This document shows, piece by piece, positions 1 through 9,489 of a stretch of DNA of 64,000 bases. Below the pieces are notes generated by a model that ran no database searches, was not told where the DNA came from, and saw only the letters and a program-made list of their open reading frames with translations. How positions within the stretch are numbered: the first letter of the stretch is position 1; the number at the start of each line of letters is the position of its first letter. Source of the DNA: Thalassovita sp. (lineage in GTDB: Bacteria; Pseudomonadota; Alphaproteobacteria; Rhodobacterales; Rhodobacteraceae); NCBI RefSeq assembly GCF_963691685.1, contig NZ_OY829290.1:62001-126000 (forward strand), written 5' to 3'. A program made the translations under genes and the position numbers.

Positions 1-820
1 CGCTGTAGCTGATCAATGCGGCCAGGAAATAGACCGTCGCGGTGCCATGCGGTGCATCATCGCTGAACAGATCGGTGGCGGTCAGACCCTCAAGGGTGGG
101 CAGCGCCAGGATCTCAGGCAGGGTGGAGGCGACAGGCAACAGGGTGACCTGCAGGTTTGGCCGGGCCCGCTGCAACGCTGCGACGTAGTCTTCATACCAG
201 TCGTGATAACCGGTTTGATTGTCCGCAAGGTATTGGTTCAGTTCGGATTTTGACGGCGGGAAGGACCGGCTGTAGCCCACCATATCCGCCCAGCCTTCGT
301 AGATGAAAAACCGCGGCTGCTCTGCCGTGGGGGGCACTCCTTCGCGCACCCAGTCAAACACCTTCAGCGTTGCGGTGACCGGGCTGTCGCGGTTTGGATT
401 GTTGCTGTCATACAGTGCTGAGGGCGGCTGATACTGAATGAAATTGGCAGGGTTCAACACCACCGTGTTCACACCCGCATCGGCAAAGCTGCCCAGACGT
501 TCGGACCAGACCCCGCGCACCCCACCGATCTGCCAGTTGGGCTCCGGTGGCAGCTGCCCGGCAAAGTTCCGCAGAAACCCCCAGGTGCCATCGGCCTGCA
601 ACCTGCCGCCGCGCGCCTCGGCGATCTTGTTCAGCCAATACGGGGTGGAGGTCTGCGGCAGACCCTCCAGATGGTGCATCAGGGAATTGCCAAAAAAATA
701 TGCCTTCAGCGTCGCCTCCGCCCGCGCCTGTTGCGCGTTAGATGGCAACGGCAGCATCAGCACCAGGATGAGGGTCAGGATCAGGGGCAGGGATAGCGCT
801 GTTCGGGCGGGTGAGAACAT
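1..820 (-). CDS. Secreted SGNH-hydrolase-like protein (partial, runs off window start)
   Basis: An open frame runs from ATG at 820 to the window edge with no stop, about 273 codons visible. The N-terminus has a signal peptide: a short basic start, a Leu-rich hydrophobic stretch at about residues 8-25 and a likely cut after SNA. Just after it is FFGNSL, which resembles SGNH/GDSL block I with the Ser nucleophile, and near the visible end is a D-x-PH-like DDAPHG resembling block V. It lies behind a polysaccharide polymerase-like gene, so an extracytoplasmic role such as removing or adding acyl groups on an exopolysaccharide is an inference. The C-terminus is missing from the window. Confidence 0.6.
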   Translation of the reverse strand, partial: MFSPARTALSLPLILTLILVLMLPLPSNAQQARAEATLKAYFFGNSLMHHLEGLPQTSTPYWLNKIAEARGGRLQADGTWGFLRNFAGQLPPEPNWQIGGVRGVWSERLGSFADAGVNTVVLNPANFIQYQPPSALYDSNNPNRDSPVTATLKVFDWVREGVPPTAEQPRFFIYEGWADMVGYSRSFPPSKSELNQYLADNQTGYHDWYEDYVAALQRARPNLQVTLLPVASTLPEILALPTLEGLTATDLFSDDAPHGTATVYFLAALISYS

Positions 821-933
821 GTCAGATCCTGTTGCTCAGTGTCCTGTTGCACGGCGGGTCGGTGGCGACCCCGTTCTTTGTAGTCGAGTTTCGCGCGGCT
901 TGGCCAGCCTCTCCACCCGCGTCACCTCAGGCG

Positions 934-2349
934 TTACATCACCGAGGTCAGGCCGGATTTGTGTCGTTTGGGGGCGGCACTTGGCGTGTTGAACGCCTGT
1001 GCCGTGTTCTGGCGCAATTCCTCTGCGTGGCGCAGCAGGGCACCGGTCAGCAGCCATGTCAGCGGTGTCAGCGTGGCATTTGGCAACAGATCAATCAGGT
1101 TGATCGCCAGCAGCAGTGTCATACCGCCCACGGCCGCCGACATCTGCACTGCGTTTTGCCCCCTTTGCAGCGCCCACAGCATCACAATTGGCGCGGCCAG
1201 CAGCAGCATTTCCGCGGCAAATCCGACCCAGCCGAAGAAGCCCAGCGTGATCACCCAGCGGCCGTCTGACACCAGCAACTCCTGCCCGGTAAACGGATCC
1301 AGGATCTGGTTGCGCCCCCAGCTGCCCCAGCCAAGGATCGGACGTTCCATCGCGCGTTCCAGCAGGCTGGATTCATTGTTCAGGCGGAACTGCAGCGAAC
1401 TGGCGCGTTCCTCGCTGATCCGGCTGGCCAGTTGCAGCAGCGCCTCTTCGGGCAGCCAACCTGCACCTTTGATGATCGGATAGGCAATGGCCACACTCGC
1501 AAAGGCCAGCGCCACCCGCAGCTGCGTGCCAAGCGGCAGCAGCAGGGTCAGTGGCAAAAGCAGCATCGCATAAAGAAGCGGGCCCACCGATTTGCACAGC
1601 ACCAGAATCACCATCAGGTACATCATGACCATGAAGGCCTTCGCCCGCTCCGGTCCGTCTTCGGTGCGGGTCAGCGTTGCGGCGGCGATCACGGCGCTCA
1701 TCGCAAAGAAGGCGACCCACAGGCCGTGGTACAGGAACACAATGGGGCGGAAGCCGCCAAAGCGCATCATCTGGTCGAAGTTGTGCTGGAAATAACCATA
1801 GATCCAGAGGTTCAGCTGTGGGGACAGCCGCACCTCAATGAGCATCGGTAGTGAATAGATCAGCCCAAACAGCGCAAAGGCCAGCAGCACATCCCGTAGG
1901 TCACTGGCACTGCGCAACAGCGCGTAGGACAGCAACATCGGCAGCACAAGGCTGAAGCGGTTGATGACAAGGGACAAGGCGTCTTTCACCCCAAGCCCCG
2001 GCAGGCCAAAGGCCCCAAAGGAAATCCCATCGGTGTTGGCAAAGACGGTCAGCACCGGGGAGAAGATAAATACCGCCAGCGTCGCGGTCACCCAACCGGT
2101 GCGCGGCAAGCTCAGTTGGTCACGGCAGTGGATCAGGCAGGCCAGTAGCAGCGACAGCGCCGGTAGGTTTTCCTTGTCCAGGGGCGGCAGCAGCGGCAGG
2201 TCAAACTGCGTCGGGGGCGGGGGCAGGAACAGATAGGACAGAAACAGGTTTGCCAGCAACGCACGGCCGGGCGGCAGCCATCGGAACAACCCGATCGCCA
2301 CCAGGGGCCAAAGCCCCAGCATCAGATATGCAATTGCGTTGGGCACCAT
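934..2349 (-). CDS. Polytopic membrane protein, O-antigen polymerase/ligase-like
   Basis: A 471-residue protein made almost wholly of hydrophobic segments, about 10-12 membrane spans, with a longer soluble loop around residues 300-370 that contains ERPILGWG. A large loop with a GxG-type motif late in a many-span protein is typical of the Wzy/WaaL O-antigen polymerase-ligase superfamily. Neighbours are a secreted SGNH-like protein downstream and a WcaJ/ExoY-type sugar-phosphate transferase upstream, which fits polymerisation of an exopolysaccharide. Family assignment is by overall architecture only. The start is the first ATG at 2349; no strong ribosome site is visible. Confidence 0.6.
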   Translation of the reverse strand: MVPNAIAYLMLGLWPLVAIGLFRWLPPGRALLANLFLSYLFLPPPPTQFDLPLLPPLDKENLPALSLLLACLIHCRDQLSLPRTGWVTATLAVFIFSPVLTVFANTDGISFGAFGLPGLGVKDALSLVINRFSLVLPMLLSYALLRSASDLRDVLLAFALFGLIYSLPMLIEVRLSPQLNLWIYGYFQHNFDQMMRFGGFRPIVFLYHGLWVAFFAMSAVIAAATLTRTEDGPERAKAFMVMMYLMVILVLCKSVGPLLYAMLLLPLTLLLPLGTQLRVALAFASVAIAYPIIKGAGWLPEEALLQLASRISEERASSLQFRLNNESSLLERAMERPILGWGSWGRNQILDPFTGQELLVSDGRWVITLGFFGWVGFAAEMLLLAAPIVMLWALQRGQNAVQMSAAVGGMTLLLAINLIDLLPNATLTPLTWLLTGALLRHAEELRQNTAQAFNTPSAAPKRHKSGLTSVM

Positions 2350-2493
2350 GTGCCGGATCTGTCCTTTGGTTCTGCGAAGGGCGCAGGCCCTTCTGATACT
2401 GACGGTCAGGGTTAACGGAAGCTTAGGGCAGAATAATGGCGGTGACAGGCGACAGTGGCAAATAAGAGGATGGTGAGCTTCGCGCGACAGACC

Positions 2494-2520
2494 AAAGGCC
2501 GCGGGGTTAGCGCGGCCTTT
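2494..2520. terminator. GC-rich hairpin with T-run
   Basis: AAAGGCCGCG (2494-2503) pairs with CGCGGCCTTT (2511-2520) across a 7-nt loop, and T residues continue to 2523 on the plus strand. It sits just past the stop of the sugar transferase (minus strand) and can act in both directions. Confidence 0.6.
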
Positions 2521-2548
2521 TTTAATTCAGATCGGTTGGCGGTGGCGT

Positions 2549-3262
2549 TTAGCGCCCGGTGGCCGCCATCACCACGTTGACCGTGGCCAGCAGCACCTTG
2601 AAGTCGGTGCCCAGCGACAGATCGCGGTAGTAGCTTGCATCATAGCTGGCACGTTCGCGGAAACTGCATTCATTACGCTCCGAGGTTTGCCAGTAACCGG
2701 TGATCCCGGGACGCATGCGGTAATATTCATCGCCGGGGTACAGCTCTTTCTGGTTGGTCATCATCGGGCGCGGGCCGACCAGTGACATCTCACCCTTAAG
2801 AACATTCAGCAGCTGCGGCAGTTCATCCAGTGAGGTGCGGCGGATGAAATGGCCAAAGCGGGTGATGCGCGGATCATTGGTCAGCTTCTGGTTACGGTCC
2901 CATTCGGCACGTGCGGTGGGGGATGAGGCCAGATAGGCCTCCAGCGCGGCATCGGCATTGGGGATCATGCTGCGCAGTTTCAGCATGGAAAACTCTTTGC
3001 CGTTCAGACCAACCCGGCGTTGACGGTAAAAGGCAGGTTTGCCGTCCAGCATGATGATCAGGGCCAGCACAGCGACGGTGAACAGGGCAGGCGGCGCCAT
3101 CAGCACGACCAGCACAACATCTAGCACACGTTTGCCCATCAGGCGGTAGGCCGTCGCAGTTGGGCGCCATTTGCTGACGCGTGCGGACAGATCGCTTGCG
3201 TCTTTGGCGGCATCCAACGCTGCATCCAATGTGGTGGACGTGGCTGAGACGTGCATGTTCAT
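2549..3262 (-). CDS. Undecaprenyl-phosphate sugar-1-phosphate transferase (WcaJ/ExoY type)
   Basis: A 237-residue bacterial sugar transferase. One hydrophobic segment lies at about residues 47-70, followed by the family catalytic block: KLRSM, DELPQLLNVLKGEMS and VGPRP. These enzymes move a sugar 1-phosphate from a nucleotide sugar to undecaprenyl phosphate at the inner membrane and so start repeat-unit synthesis. The length fits the short ExoY-like form, without the five-helix N-terminal domain of full WcaJ. ATG at 3262 has GGAGGG upstream. With the polymerase-like and SGNH-like genes it forms one end of an exopolysaccharide cluster. Confidence 0.85.
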   Translation of the reverse strand: MNMHVSATSTTLDAALDAAKDASDLSARVSKWRPTATAYRLMGKRVLDVVLVVLMAPPALFTVAVLALIIMLDGKPAFYRQRRVGLNGKEFSMLKLRSMIPNADAALEAYLASSPTARAEWDRNQKLTNDPRITRFGHFIRRTSLDELPQLLNVLKGEMSLVGPRPMMTNQKELYPGDEYYRMRPGITGYWQTSERNECSFRERASYDASYYRDLSLGTDFKVLLATVNVVMAATGR

Positions 3263-4181
3263 TCCAAACCCTCCCCGGGGTCAGTTAGCGTGTGCCAAAA
3301 CGGCCTGCCTGAAAACATCAGACACAGCCCATCAGCACCTTCCGAACGCCTGCGCGCCCGAAAAGACAAAACCAAAACTGTTCATGTGACGCCGGGCAGC
3401 TGGCAGATCACCGCCCGGAGCAAGCTTTCCGAAGACCGGGCCGATGCCCCCACACCGTGTTTCGCTCAAAGACATTTAAGTTTTAAGCGGAACTTTCTGT
3501 GAATTTTCCCCACAGTCGCACCGATCTTTCGCCATATTTATGGCAATTTGGCCCTTTTTCGTCAACGCGAGCGCCACATTTGCAACTCACAGGTGACGCT
3601 AGGCCCAAAGTACTAGTGGCCCGTCTTTACAGGTAAAAATTGGTTAATCCCGGGTACATCAATTGCCGTTGAGGTCACGTAACGGCATGCAAGACGCCCC
3701 CGGCGGGCACATGGGCCCCAACTGCGAAAAGTTGATATTTTGACGGGGGATAAGGGTTATTGTTGGGGACTGGTCGACAATCGCCCCGCCTCAGTTTCAG
3801 AGTCCGCAATCCATAGACAATTTAGGCACCTGACGCCCAAATGTGTTTAGCCCTGTCGAGGCCAGTCAGCTCAGTTTTTTTGACATCAGTCGTCAAGATT
3901 TCCCGCCGCTCAAATCCAGACACGCAAATCGCCGTCTTTGATCCCGCGGCGGATCAGTAGGACTTTGGTACAGGTTCAGGGTTCGCAAACCACGCGAATC
4001 CTGCAACTAGGGGGAGAGTAATTTGTGAAACAGCCTCTGCCAGGGGGCGCTATTGTTCACAAGGCCCGAACAAAGATCGGCCTAAAGTGATTCGTTTTTT
4101 AGCAAAATCGGGCAAGCAAGGGGTGCAAATGCATCCTTTTGAGTCGAGAGATTCGCCTTTTGCGATCTGATCGATGTGCAA
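3263..4181. other. Long non-coding stretch upstream of the exopolysaccharide genes
   Basis: About 920 bases with no ORF showing coding character. The stretch is richer in A+T than its flanks, with several poly-T and AT-rich patches (around 3470-3560, 3620-3670 and 3860-3890). It probably holds the promoter of the sugar transferase gene at its left end. No RNA gene was recognised. Confidence 0.4.
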
Positions 4182-4205
4182 AGGGCGGGGTCGAAACCCC
4201 ACCCT
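4182..4205 (-). terminator. Terminator of the ADH operon
   Basis: Ten-base stem AGGGCGGGGT (4182-4191) with ACCCCACCCT (4196-4205), loop CGAA, about 20 bases past the stop of the alcohol dehydrogenase gene. On the minus strand it is followed by TTT. Confidence 0.65.
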
Positions 4206-4224
4206 AGGTTTTAGAACATTGGTA

Positions 4225-5370
4225 TTAGAAACAGGCGTCCAACAGGGCGCGCGTGTTGTCTTCGGTCATCTCCACCGGGTTGCCGCCGGTTGAGGGGTCC
4301 GCCAGTGCGCCTTTGATGATCGCCTCTTTGTCGGGATCCGTCACACCCAGCTCGGTCAGGTTGGCCGGAATGCCCAGGCTGTCGTTCAACTCACCCACAA
4401 AGGCGTAGAACCCGTCAAAGCCGCCCTCGATACCCAGATAGGCCGCCGCGCGTTCGATACGCTCTTCGATGGCATCGCGGTTGTACTGCAGCACCGGCTG
4501 CATCACGACGGCGTTGGTGGTGCCGTGGTGGGTGTTGTACATCGCGCCAATCGGGTGGCTGAGGGCATGGATTGCGCCCAGACCTTTCTGGAAGGCCACA
4601 GCGCCCATCGCCGCGGCCGCCATCATCTGGCCACGGGCCTCGATATCGGTGCCGTCCTTATAGGCGCGTGGCAGGTATTCCTTGACCAGACGCAGACCTT
4701 CCAGCGCGATACCCTGCGACATCGGGTGGAAATGCGGGCTGCAGAAAGCTTCCAGACAATGGGCGAAGGCATCCATGCCGGTGCCTGCGGTGATCATCGG
4801 CGGCATGCCCACGGTCAGCTCAGGATCGGCAATCACCACGGTCGGCAGAACCTTGGGGTGGAAGATGATCTTCTTCTCATGGGTTTCCGAGTTGGTCAGA
4901 ACCGAGGCGCGGCCCACTTCGGACCCGGTGCCCGCGGTGGTCGGCACGGCGATGATCGGCGCGATGGCGTCGCTGTCGGCGCGGGTCCACCAGTCACCCA
5001 CATCCTCAAAATCCCAGACCGGGCGGGTCTGACCGGCCATGAAGGCCACCATCTTGCCCAGATCCAGACCCGAGCCGCCACCAAAGGCGATCACACCGTC
5101 GTGGCCACCGGCGCGGTAAACTTCCAGACCAGCGTCAAGGTTCACCTCGGTCGGGTTCGGATCCACCTCGGAAAAGATGCCACGGCCCAGACCGGCGGCT
5201 TCCATGATGTCCAGCGCCTGCGCGGTGATCGGCAGCGGCGCAAGGCCCTTGTCGGTGACCAACAGCGGTTTCTTCATGCCAGCGGCCGCACAGGCGTCGG
5301 GCAGTTCGTTGATACGGCCCGCACCAAAGCGGATGGCGTTGGGGTAGGACCAGTTAGCGGTAAGTGTCAT
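4225..5370 (-). CDS. Iron-containing (group III) alcohol dehydrogenase
   Basis: A 381-residue NAD(P)-dependent alcohol dehydrogenase of the iron-dependent family. It shows the dinucleotide-binding GGGSGLD (about residue 97), the conserved TTAGTGSE and a metal-site histidine series in DAFAHCLE, HALSHP and HHGTTN. It is last of a seven-gene minus-strand operon, just after aldehyde dehydrogenase and glutamine-synthetase-like genes. It therefore probably oxidises an alcohol group on the operon's substrate, perhaps a gamma-glutamylated amino alcohol (inference). Substrate cannot be read from sequence. Confidence 0.85.
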   Translation of the reverse strand: MTLTANWSYPNAIRFGAGRINELPDACAAAGMKKPLLVTDKGLAPLPITAQALDIMEAAGLGRGIFSEVDPNPTEVNLDAGLEVYRAGGHDGVIAFGGGSGLDLGKMVAFMAGQTRPVWDFEDVGDWWTRADSDAIAPIIAVPTTAGTGSEVGRASVLTNSETHEKKIIFHPKVLPTVVIADPELTVGMPPMITAGTGMDAFAHCLEAFCSPHFHPMSQGIALEGLRLVKEYLPRAYKDGTDIEARGQMMAAAAMGAVAFQKGLGAIHALSHPIGAMYNTHHGTTNAVVMQPVLQYNRDAIEERIERAAAYLGIEGGFDGFYAFVGELNDSLGIPANLTELGVTDPDKEAIIKGALADPSTGGNPVEMTEDNTRALLDACF

Positions 5371-5397
5371 GTTCTTGTTCCTCTCAAACAGCCGGGC

Positions 5398-6783
5398 TTA
5401 GCCGGTCACCTTTTTCAGGTGGTAGGATTTGGGACGGGTCAGGTTGTGGTAGCCGATAACCGACAGGCCACCACCGCGGCCGGTGTCTTTGCAGCCGGTC
5501 CAGCACAGGCCCGGATCCAGATAGTCGGCGCGGTTCATGAACACGGTGCCGGTTTCGATCTGATCGCCGATGGCCTGCGCGCGTTCAACGTCTTGGGTCC
5601 AGAGCGAGGCAGTGAGGCCAAAGTCACTGTCGTTCATCAGCGCAATGGCTTCGGCGTCGTCTTTCACCTTCATGATGCCCACAACCGGGCCGAAGCTTTC
5701 GTCGCGCATCACCCGCATGTCGTGGGTCACATCCACCAGGATCTGCGGTGCCAGATAGGCGCCGCCATCTTCGGGGAACAGCGCCGGGTCGATCAGCGGC
5801 GTGGCGCCTGCTTCAACGGCTTCAGCAATCTGGGCGCGAACCTCATCGGCGAAACGCACATTGGCCATCGGGCCGATGGTGGTCTCTTCCTCCAGCGGGT
5901 TGCCCAGCTTGTAGCCCTCAACGATTTTCACCGCCTTGGCGACGAAATCGTCAAATAGGCTCTCAACCACATAGATCCGTTCGATCCCGCAGCAGCACTG
6001 GCCCGAGTTGAACATCGCGCCATCAATCAGCGTGTCCACGGCGGCATCCAGATCGGCGTCTTCCATGACATAGCCCGGATCCTTGCCGCCCAGTTCCAGA
6101 CCCACACCGGTGAAGGTGCCTGCTGCGGCGCGCTCAATCGCACGACCGCCACCAACAGAGCCGGTGAAGTTCACAAAGCCAAAGCTTTTGGCCGCGATCA
6201 GCTGGGACGTGGTGTCATGGCTGAGGAAGACGTTTTGGAACACATCCGCCGGCACGCCCGCTTCGGTGAAGGCCGCGACCATGCGTTCGCCCACCAGCAG
6301 GGTTTGCGTCGCGTGTTTCAGCACCACCGTGTTGCCCGCGATCAGCGCCGGGGCAACGGTGTTGATGGCGGTCATATAGGGGTAGTTCCACGGCGCCACG
6401 ACCAGCACCACACCATGCGGCACCCGTTTGATGTAGCGCTTGAAAGTGGCGTCTTCGCCCACTTCGATATCGGCCAGACTGTCGGCCGCGATCTGGCCCA
6501 TGTAGCTGGCGCGCTCATTAAAGCCGCCGAACTCACCGCCATAGCGGACCGGGCGGCCCATCTGTTTGGCGATCTCGGGCACGATCTCATCGTTCATCTC
6601 GCCCACTTTGGCGACACCGGCCATGACCAGATCGATCCGCTCTTGCAGCGGACGGGCCGCCCAGGCGACCTGCGCGGTCTTGGCGCGGGCAACCACCTCT
6701 TTGGCGGCCTCCGTGCTCAGCACTTCGCGTTCCGCCAGCACCGATCCGTCGATCGGCGAAATGCATGTCAGTTTCTGTCCCAT
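5398..6783 (-). CDS. NAD(P)-dependent aldehyde dehydrogenase
   Basis: A 461-residue aldehyde dehydrogenase with the PWNYP cofactor motif, FTGSVGGG, the general-base segment LELGGKDP and the nucleophile segment FNSGQCC. ATG at 6783 (MGQKL) is preferred over the longer reading because alignment to the family starts there. It lies 27 bases upstream of the iron alcohol dehydrogenase on the same strand, so the two probably act in sequence, alcohol to aldehyde to acid. The substrate is not determined; the neighbouring gamma-glutamyl ligase suggests a glutamylated intermediate. Confidence 0.85.
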   Translation of the reverse strand: MGQKLTCISPIDGSVLAEREVLSTEAAKEVVARAKTAQVAWAARPLQERIDLVMAGVAKVGEMNDEIVPEIAKQMGRPVRYGGEFGGFNERASYMGQIAADSLADIEVGEDATFKRYIKRVPHGVVLVVAPWNYPYMTAINTVAPALIAGNTVVLKHATQTLLVGERMVAAFTEAGVPADVFQNVFLSHDTTSQLIAAKSFGFVNFTGSVGGGRAIERAAAGTFTGVGLELGGKDPGYVMEDADLDAAVDTLIDGAMFNSGQCCCGIERIYVVESLFDDFVAKAVKIVEGYKLGNPLEEETTIGPMANVRFADEVRAQIAEAVEAGATPLIDPALFPEDGGAYLAPQILVDVTHDMRVMRDESFGPVVGIMKVKDDAEAIALMNDSDFGLTASLWTQDVERAQAIGDQIETGTVFMNRADYLDPGLCWTGCKDTGRGGGLSVIGYHNLTRPKSYHLKKVTG

Positions 6784-6893
6784 GCCACAGACTCCAGTAA
6801 GAGAGGGGCGAAAACCCCCCAGTTTCATCGTTTTAAAAATACTCTCCCGCCGAAGGCGTCCGTCAGAGGCCCCGGGCGGTATGGGCGGGGGTG

Positions 6894-8258
6894 TTACGCC
6901 CGCTCAAATCCACGCGCCAATTCCCAGTCGGTGACGGCGTTGTCAAACTCTTCCTGCTCCACCTCAGCGGCGCGGGTGTAGTGGTTCACCACCCAATCAC
7001 CCAAGGCGGCGCGCAGCATGGTCGAATTGCGCAGGGTTTCGGTCGCCTCCCGCAGGGTGTGCGGCACATCGGTGACGCCTTCCATCTCATAGACGTCGCC
7101 CTGCAGCGGTGCGGCCAGTTCCAGCCCTTCTTCCACACCGGCCAGACCGGCGGCGATCAGCGCGGCCATCGCCAGATAGGGGTTCAGGTCAGACCCGCCA
7201 ATGCGGCATTCGATCCGCACGGCCTTGGTGCCTTCGCCACACAGGCGGAAGGCGGCGGTGCGGTTGTCGACGGACCAAACGGCCTTGGTCGGGGCAAAGC
7301 TGCCTTTCTGGAAACGTTTGTAGCTGTTGACGTAAGGCGCCAGGAAATAGGTCAGGTCGCTGGCGTATTTGATCTGGCCCGCCACATAGGATCGCATCAG
7401 GTCGGACATGCCATGCGGCTTGTACGCATCAAAGAAGACGTTCTGCCCGTCTTTCCACATCGACTGATGCACATGGCTGGAGGAGCCCACGCGGTCCGGG
7501 CGCCATTTCGGGATGAAGCTGGCGGCATGGCCCTGCTGCCAGGCGATTTCCTTGGTGGCGTGCTTGGCGATCGTGTGGTGATCGGCGGTCAGCATCGCTT
7601 CGGCGTATTTGATGTTCAGCTCTTCCTGACCAGCCTCGGCTTCGCCTTTGGTGTTTTCCACCGGGATGCCCGCCGCATAGAGGTGATTGCGCAGCGGGCG
7701 CATCACATGTTCTTCTTTGGTGGTCTGGAAGATGTGGTAATCTTCGTTATAGCCCGAGATCGGAGTCATATCGCGGTAGCCCGAGGCGGCGATTTCTTTC
7801 AGCGACTTCTCAAACAGGAAAAACTCCAGCTCGGTCGCGGTGACCGGGCTCAGCCCCATCGCCTCGGCGCGGGCCACCTGTTTTTTCAGGATGGCGCGGG
7901 GCGAATGTTCGACGTCTTTGTGATGGTGGTGATCCAGCACATCGCAGAGCACCAGCGCGGTGCCTTCCAGCCAGGGCACCGGACGGATGGTGCCAAGGTC
8001 GGGTTTCATGATGTAATCGCCATAACCTTCCTGCCAGGAGGTCGAGGCATAGCCATCCGGCGTGCCCATCTCCAGATCGGTTGCCAGCAGGTAGTTACAG
8101 CAGTGGGTTTCCTCATAGGCGCTGTCGACAAAATGGTGGCCGACGAAGCGTTTGCCCATCAGGCGGCCCTGCATATCGACAATACAGGCCAGTACCGTGT
8201 CGATGCTGCCGTCTGCCACGGCTGTTTTCAGCTCTTCAAAAGTCATCATGCCGGGCAT
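6894..8258 (-). CDS. Glutamine-synthetase-family ligase (gamma-glutamyl-amine synthetase type)
   Basis: A 454-residue member of the glutamine synthetase superfamily. Recognisable parts are the glutamate/metal-site TELEFFLFE (around residue 140), GSSSHVHQS, the ATP-site NSYKRF and RIECRIGGSDLNPYLAMAA. It resembles the GlnT/PuuA/IpuC group that joins glutamate to amines rather than to ammonia. The genes around it (amine-type oxidation enzymes, TRAP transporter, N-formylglutamate amidohydrolase-like) support a catabolic gamma-glutamylation role. That role is inference; it is clearly not the main GlnA in this setting. Confidence 0.75.
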   Translation of the reverse strand: MPGMMTFEELKTAVADGSIDTVLACIVDMQGRLMGKRFVGHHFVDSAYEETHCCNYLLATDLEMGTPDGYASTSWQEGYGDYIMKPDLGTIRPVPWLEGTALVLCDVLDHHHHKDVEHSPRAILKKQVARAEAMGLSPVTATELEFFLFEKSLKEIAASGYRDMTPISGYNEDYHIFQTTKEEHVMRPLRNHLYAAGIPVENTKGEAEAGQEELNIKYAEAMLTADHHTIAKHATKEIAWQQGHAASFIPKWRPDRVGSSSHVHQSMWKDGQNVFFDAYKPHGMSDLMRSYVAGQIKYASDLTYFLAPYVNSYKRFQKGSFAPTKAVWSVDNRTAAFRLCGEGTKAVRIECRIGGSDLNPYLAMAALIAAGLAGVEEGLELAAPLQGDVYEMEGVTDVPHTLREATETLRNSTMLRAALGDWVVNHYTRAAEVEQEEFDNAVTDWELARGFERA

Positions 8259-8352
8259 TCCTCATCCCTTGGTCGGTCTTGCGATCTGGTGGTGTGTCTC
8301 TTGGGCGATGAGCCCTGGCAACACCCGGGGCCACATCTGATGTCTTGGACAC

Positions 8353-8372
8353 GCCCCGATCAGAATCGGGGC
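8353..8372. terminator. Hairpin between dctP and the ligase gene
   Basis: GCCCCGAT (8353-8360) pairs with ATCGGGGC (8365-8372), with TTTT following on the plus strand. It lies 14 bases beyond the DctP stop and may stabilise the upstream binding-protein message, a common arrangement when the solute-binding protein is needed in excess. Confidence 0.5.
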
Positions 8373-8385
8373 GCTTTTGCTCAGC

Positions 8386-9414
8386 TTAGCCGTAACGGTA
8401 GGGACGGCCAGCTTTCTGCATGTCGGCGTTGTACTTCTTGATGATTTCAACAACGCGGGCTTTGGTCGGGCTTTCGGCCGCAACTTCGTCCCAGAATTTG
8501 AAGGCCGCTTCTTCAACCTGTGCCCATTCGGCGTCAGGGATCGAGGTGAGCTCCATTTTCGGGCCGTTGACGCGCAGGTCGGCTTCGCCACCCCAGTACC
8601 ACCACTGACGATAGTAGTGCGACTGGTCACAGCAAACGCGGAACAGGGTCTGCAGATCTTCCGGCAGGCCTTCCCAGCTGCCCTGGTTGGCAAAGAACGA
8701 ACCTGCCCAGGCGCCCGAGATGTTGTTGGTCAGGAAGTAGTTGGTCACATCGGCCCAGCCTACGGTGTAGTCTTCGGTGATGCCCGACCATGCGATGCCG
8801 TCCAGTTCACCGGTTTGAACCGCAACTTCGATGTCTTCCCACGGCAGGGTCACAGGAACCACGCCGAACTGGCTCAGGAAGCGGCCAGCGGTCGGGAAGG
8901 TGAAGACGCGCTTGCCTTTAAGGTCGGCGAGCGAGCGGATCGGATCTTTGGTGGCGAAGTGGCAGGGATCCCATGCGCCAGCCGAGATGTGCTTCACGCC
9001 AACTTTGGAATACTCTTCGTCCCAGATCTCGTTCAGGCCGTATTTGTTGAACAGCACCGGCACGTCCAGCGAGTAGCGCGAGGCGAAGGGGAAGTAGCCG
9101 CCAAATACGGTCACTTCGGTGGGCGACGCCATCGAGTCATCGTCGGACTGAACAGCGTCGATGGTGCCGCGCTGCATGGCCTGGAACAGCTCACCGGTGG
9201 GGACCAGCTGGTCAGCATAGAACAGTTCGATCTGCATGCGGTCGCCTGCGATCTGGTTGAACATGTCGATCGCGGGTTTCACCACGTGCTCGGCCAGGGC
9301 CGGGCCCGCATAGGTCTGCATCCGCCATTTGATGGTGCCGGAAGCCAGCGCCGGGGTGGCCAGCGCCGCCGGGGCCGCTGCGGCACCGGCAAGGAACTTA
9401 CGTCTGGTAGTCAT
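8386..9414 (-). CDS. TRAP transporter solute-binding protein (DctP family)
   Basis: A 342-residue periplasmic binding protein with a twin-arginine-like leader (TRRKFLAGAAAAPA) and cleavage after ALA. The body matches DctP proteins: KWRMQTYAG at the start of the mature chain, a GELFQAM segment, DLKGKRVF and the ligand-side region after GRFLSQFG. It captures an organic acid or amine-derived solute for the DctQM membrane pair encoded directly upstream. The Trp- and Tyr-rich stretch around QWWYWGG near residue 265 is characteristic of a TRAP subfamily seen with amine or keto-acid loci; no ligand is claimed. Confidence 0.9.
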   Translation of the reverse strand: MTTRRKFLAGAAAAPAALATPALASGTIKWRMQTYAGPALAEHVVKPAIDMFNQIAGDRMQIELFYADQLVPTGELFQAMQRGTIDAVQSDDDSMASPTEVTVFGGYFPFASRYSLDVPVLFNKYGLNEIWDEEYSKVGVKHISAGAWDPCHFATKDPIRSLADLKGKRVFTFPTAGRFLSQFGVVPVTLPWEDIEVAVQTGELDGIAWSGITEDYTVGWADVTNYFLTNNISGAWAGSFFANQGSWEGLPEDLQTLFRVCCDQSHYYRQWWYWGGEADLRVNGPKMELTSIPDAEWAQVEEAAFKFWDEVAAESPTKARVVEIIKKYNADMQKAGRPYRYG

Positions 9415-9489
9415 GTCATACTCTCCTAGTGGTTCAGTTTGTTGTGGGTTTTCCCCAGTTTGTTGAACGCTCCATTAACTGGAGTTCTG

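Noticed and set aside
4525..5958. Long plus-strand open frame
   Set aside because: It is the complement of the alcohol and aldehyde dehydrogenase genes and has no family resemblance; GC-rich shadow.
6891..8441. Long plus-strand open frame opposite the ligase gene
   Set aside because: Mirror frame of a clear glutamine-synthetase-like gene, His- and Gly-rich composition typical of antisense translation.
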